Shown: positions 63,852 to 64,000 of the stretch, piece after piece
Position numbering within the stretch: position 1 is the first letter of the stretch
How the letters are laid out: every line of letters starts with the position of its first letter
Assembly: GCA_036000105.1 (NCBI GenBank)
Contig: DASYGE010000012.1
Coordinates: 124,001-188,000 of the forward strand
Origin: DASUBN01 sp036000105
GTDB lineage: Bacteria; Pseudomonadota; Gammaproteobacteria; Natronospirales; REEB76
Direction: 5' to 3'
Length of the DNA stretch: 64,000 bases
Notes under the pieces: generated by a model
The model's input: only the letters and a program-made list of their open reading frames with translations
Told to the model about the DNA's origin: nothing
Databases searched by the model: none
Position numbers and translations under genes: made by a program

Positions 63852-64000
63852 GGTTTCTCTCCTCGTTGCGGACAGCGCGCTCGCGCGCGCCGCCGGTTCA
63901 CTCATGTGTGCGCACTATAAACGCCGGGTACAGGACTCCGTTGTCAGCAATTGACATAAACGCCGCACCTCGCACCCGAAGTGTGACGCAGTTATCGAAG

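Overview
This is a 64 kb chromosomal window, GC-rich (about 60-65% by eye) and densely coding, from a gammaproteobacterium. The order rsmG-parA-parB-atpIBEFHAGDC-glmU-glmS (minus strand, 49.2 to 35.8 kb) is the conserved near-origin block of gammaproteobacteria. A PA0069-type radical SAM gene, a POT transporter, secreted S10 peptidases and TPR-sulfotransferases next to a TonB receptor suggest the Xanthomonadales/Nevskiales/Steroidobacterales neighbourhood. That placement is an inference. I saw no tRNA, rRNA, CRISPR array, transposase, integrase or phage gene.

Layout. 0-7 kb: a TonB-dependent receptor lies between two TPR-sulfotransferase genes. 7-9.3 kb: rlmM and pepQ. 9.3-14.2 kb: three tandem secreted S10 serine carboxypeptidase paralogues, with terminators after the first and third. 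14.4-24.5 kb: an assortment of single genes: an ACS-type MFS carrier, a DUF6502 protein, a lipoprotein with two TonB-C-like modules, a radical SAM protein behind a near-consensus LexA box, PilZ, a POT peptide transporter, an FMN reductase, a methyltransferase, a PYROXD2-like oxidoreductase and gloA. 24.6-31.6 kb: a gamma-carbonic-anhydrase/membrane protein/DUF488 cluster, then lemA with two membrane-anchored GIDE-like proteins (the first carries an EF-hand), then prlC-xthA. 31.8-35.8 kb: an HD/PDE-like hydrolase, a lipoprotein, DUF427, an NAD(P)-binding protein, an NTF2-like protein and a YeaO-type DUF488 protein. 35.8-49.2 kb: glmS, glmU, the complete F1Fo ATP synthase operon, parB, parA and rsmG. 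49.3-58.4 kb: a small membrane protein, a PilB/GspE-type ATPase, an NHLRC2-like thioredoxin, a DDAH-type hydrolase divergent from an AdiC-like permease, a translationally coupled MFS/Rieske pair and a VOC protein. 58.6-63.2 kb: the propionate module acuI-prpB-prpC-prpD. 63.3-63.9 kb: a small outer-membrane protein.

How the genes work together. Secreted peptidases, the POT carrier, PepQ and oligopeptidase A fit growth on peptides. The methylcitrate genes with AcuI fit propionyl-CoA from odd-chain or amino-acid breakdown. The observations most worth following are the sulfotransferase/TonB-receptor sandwich, the lemA-GIDE-EF-hand cluster, the LexA-boxed radical SAM gene, the tandem S10 genes behind an 11-bp repeat array, and the DDAH/permease pair with a three-hairpin leader.
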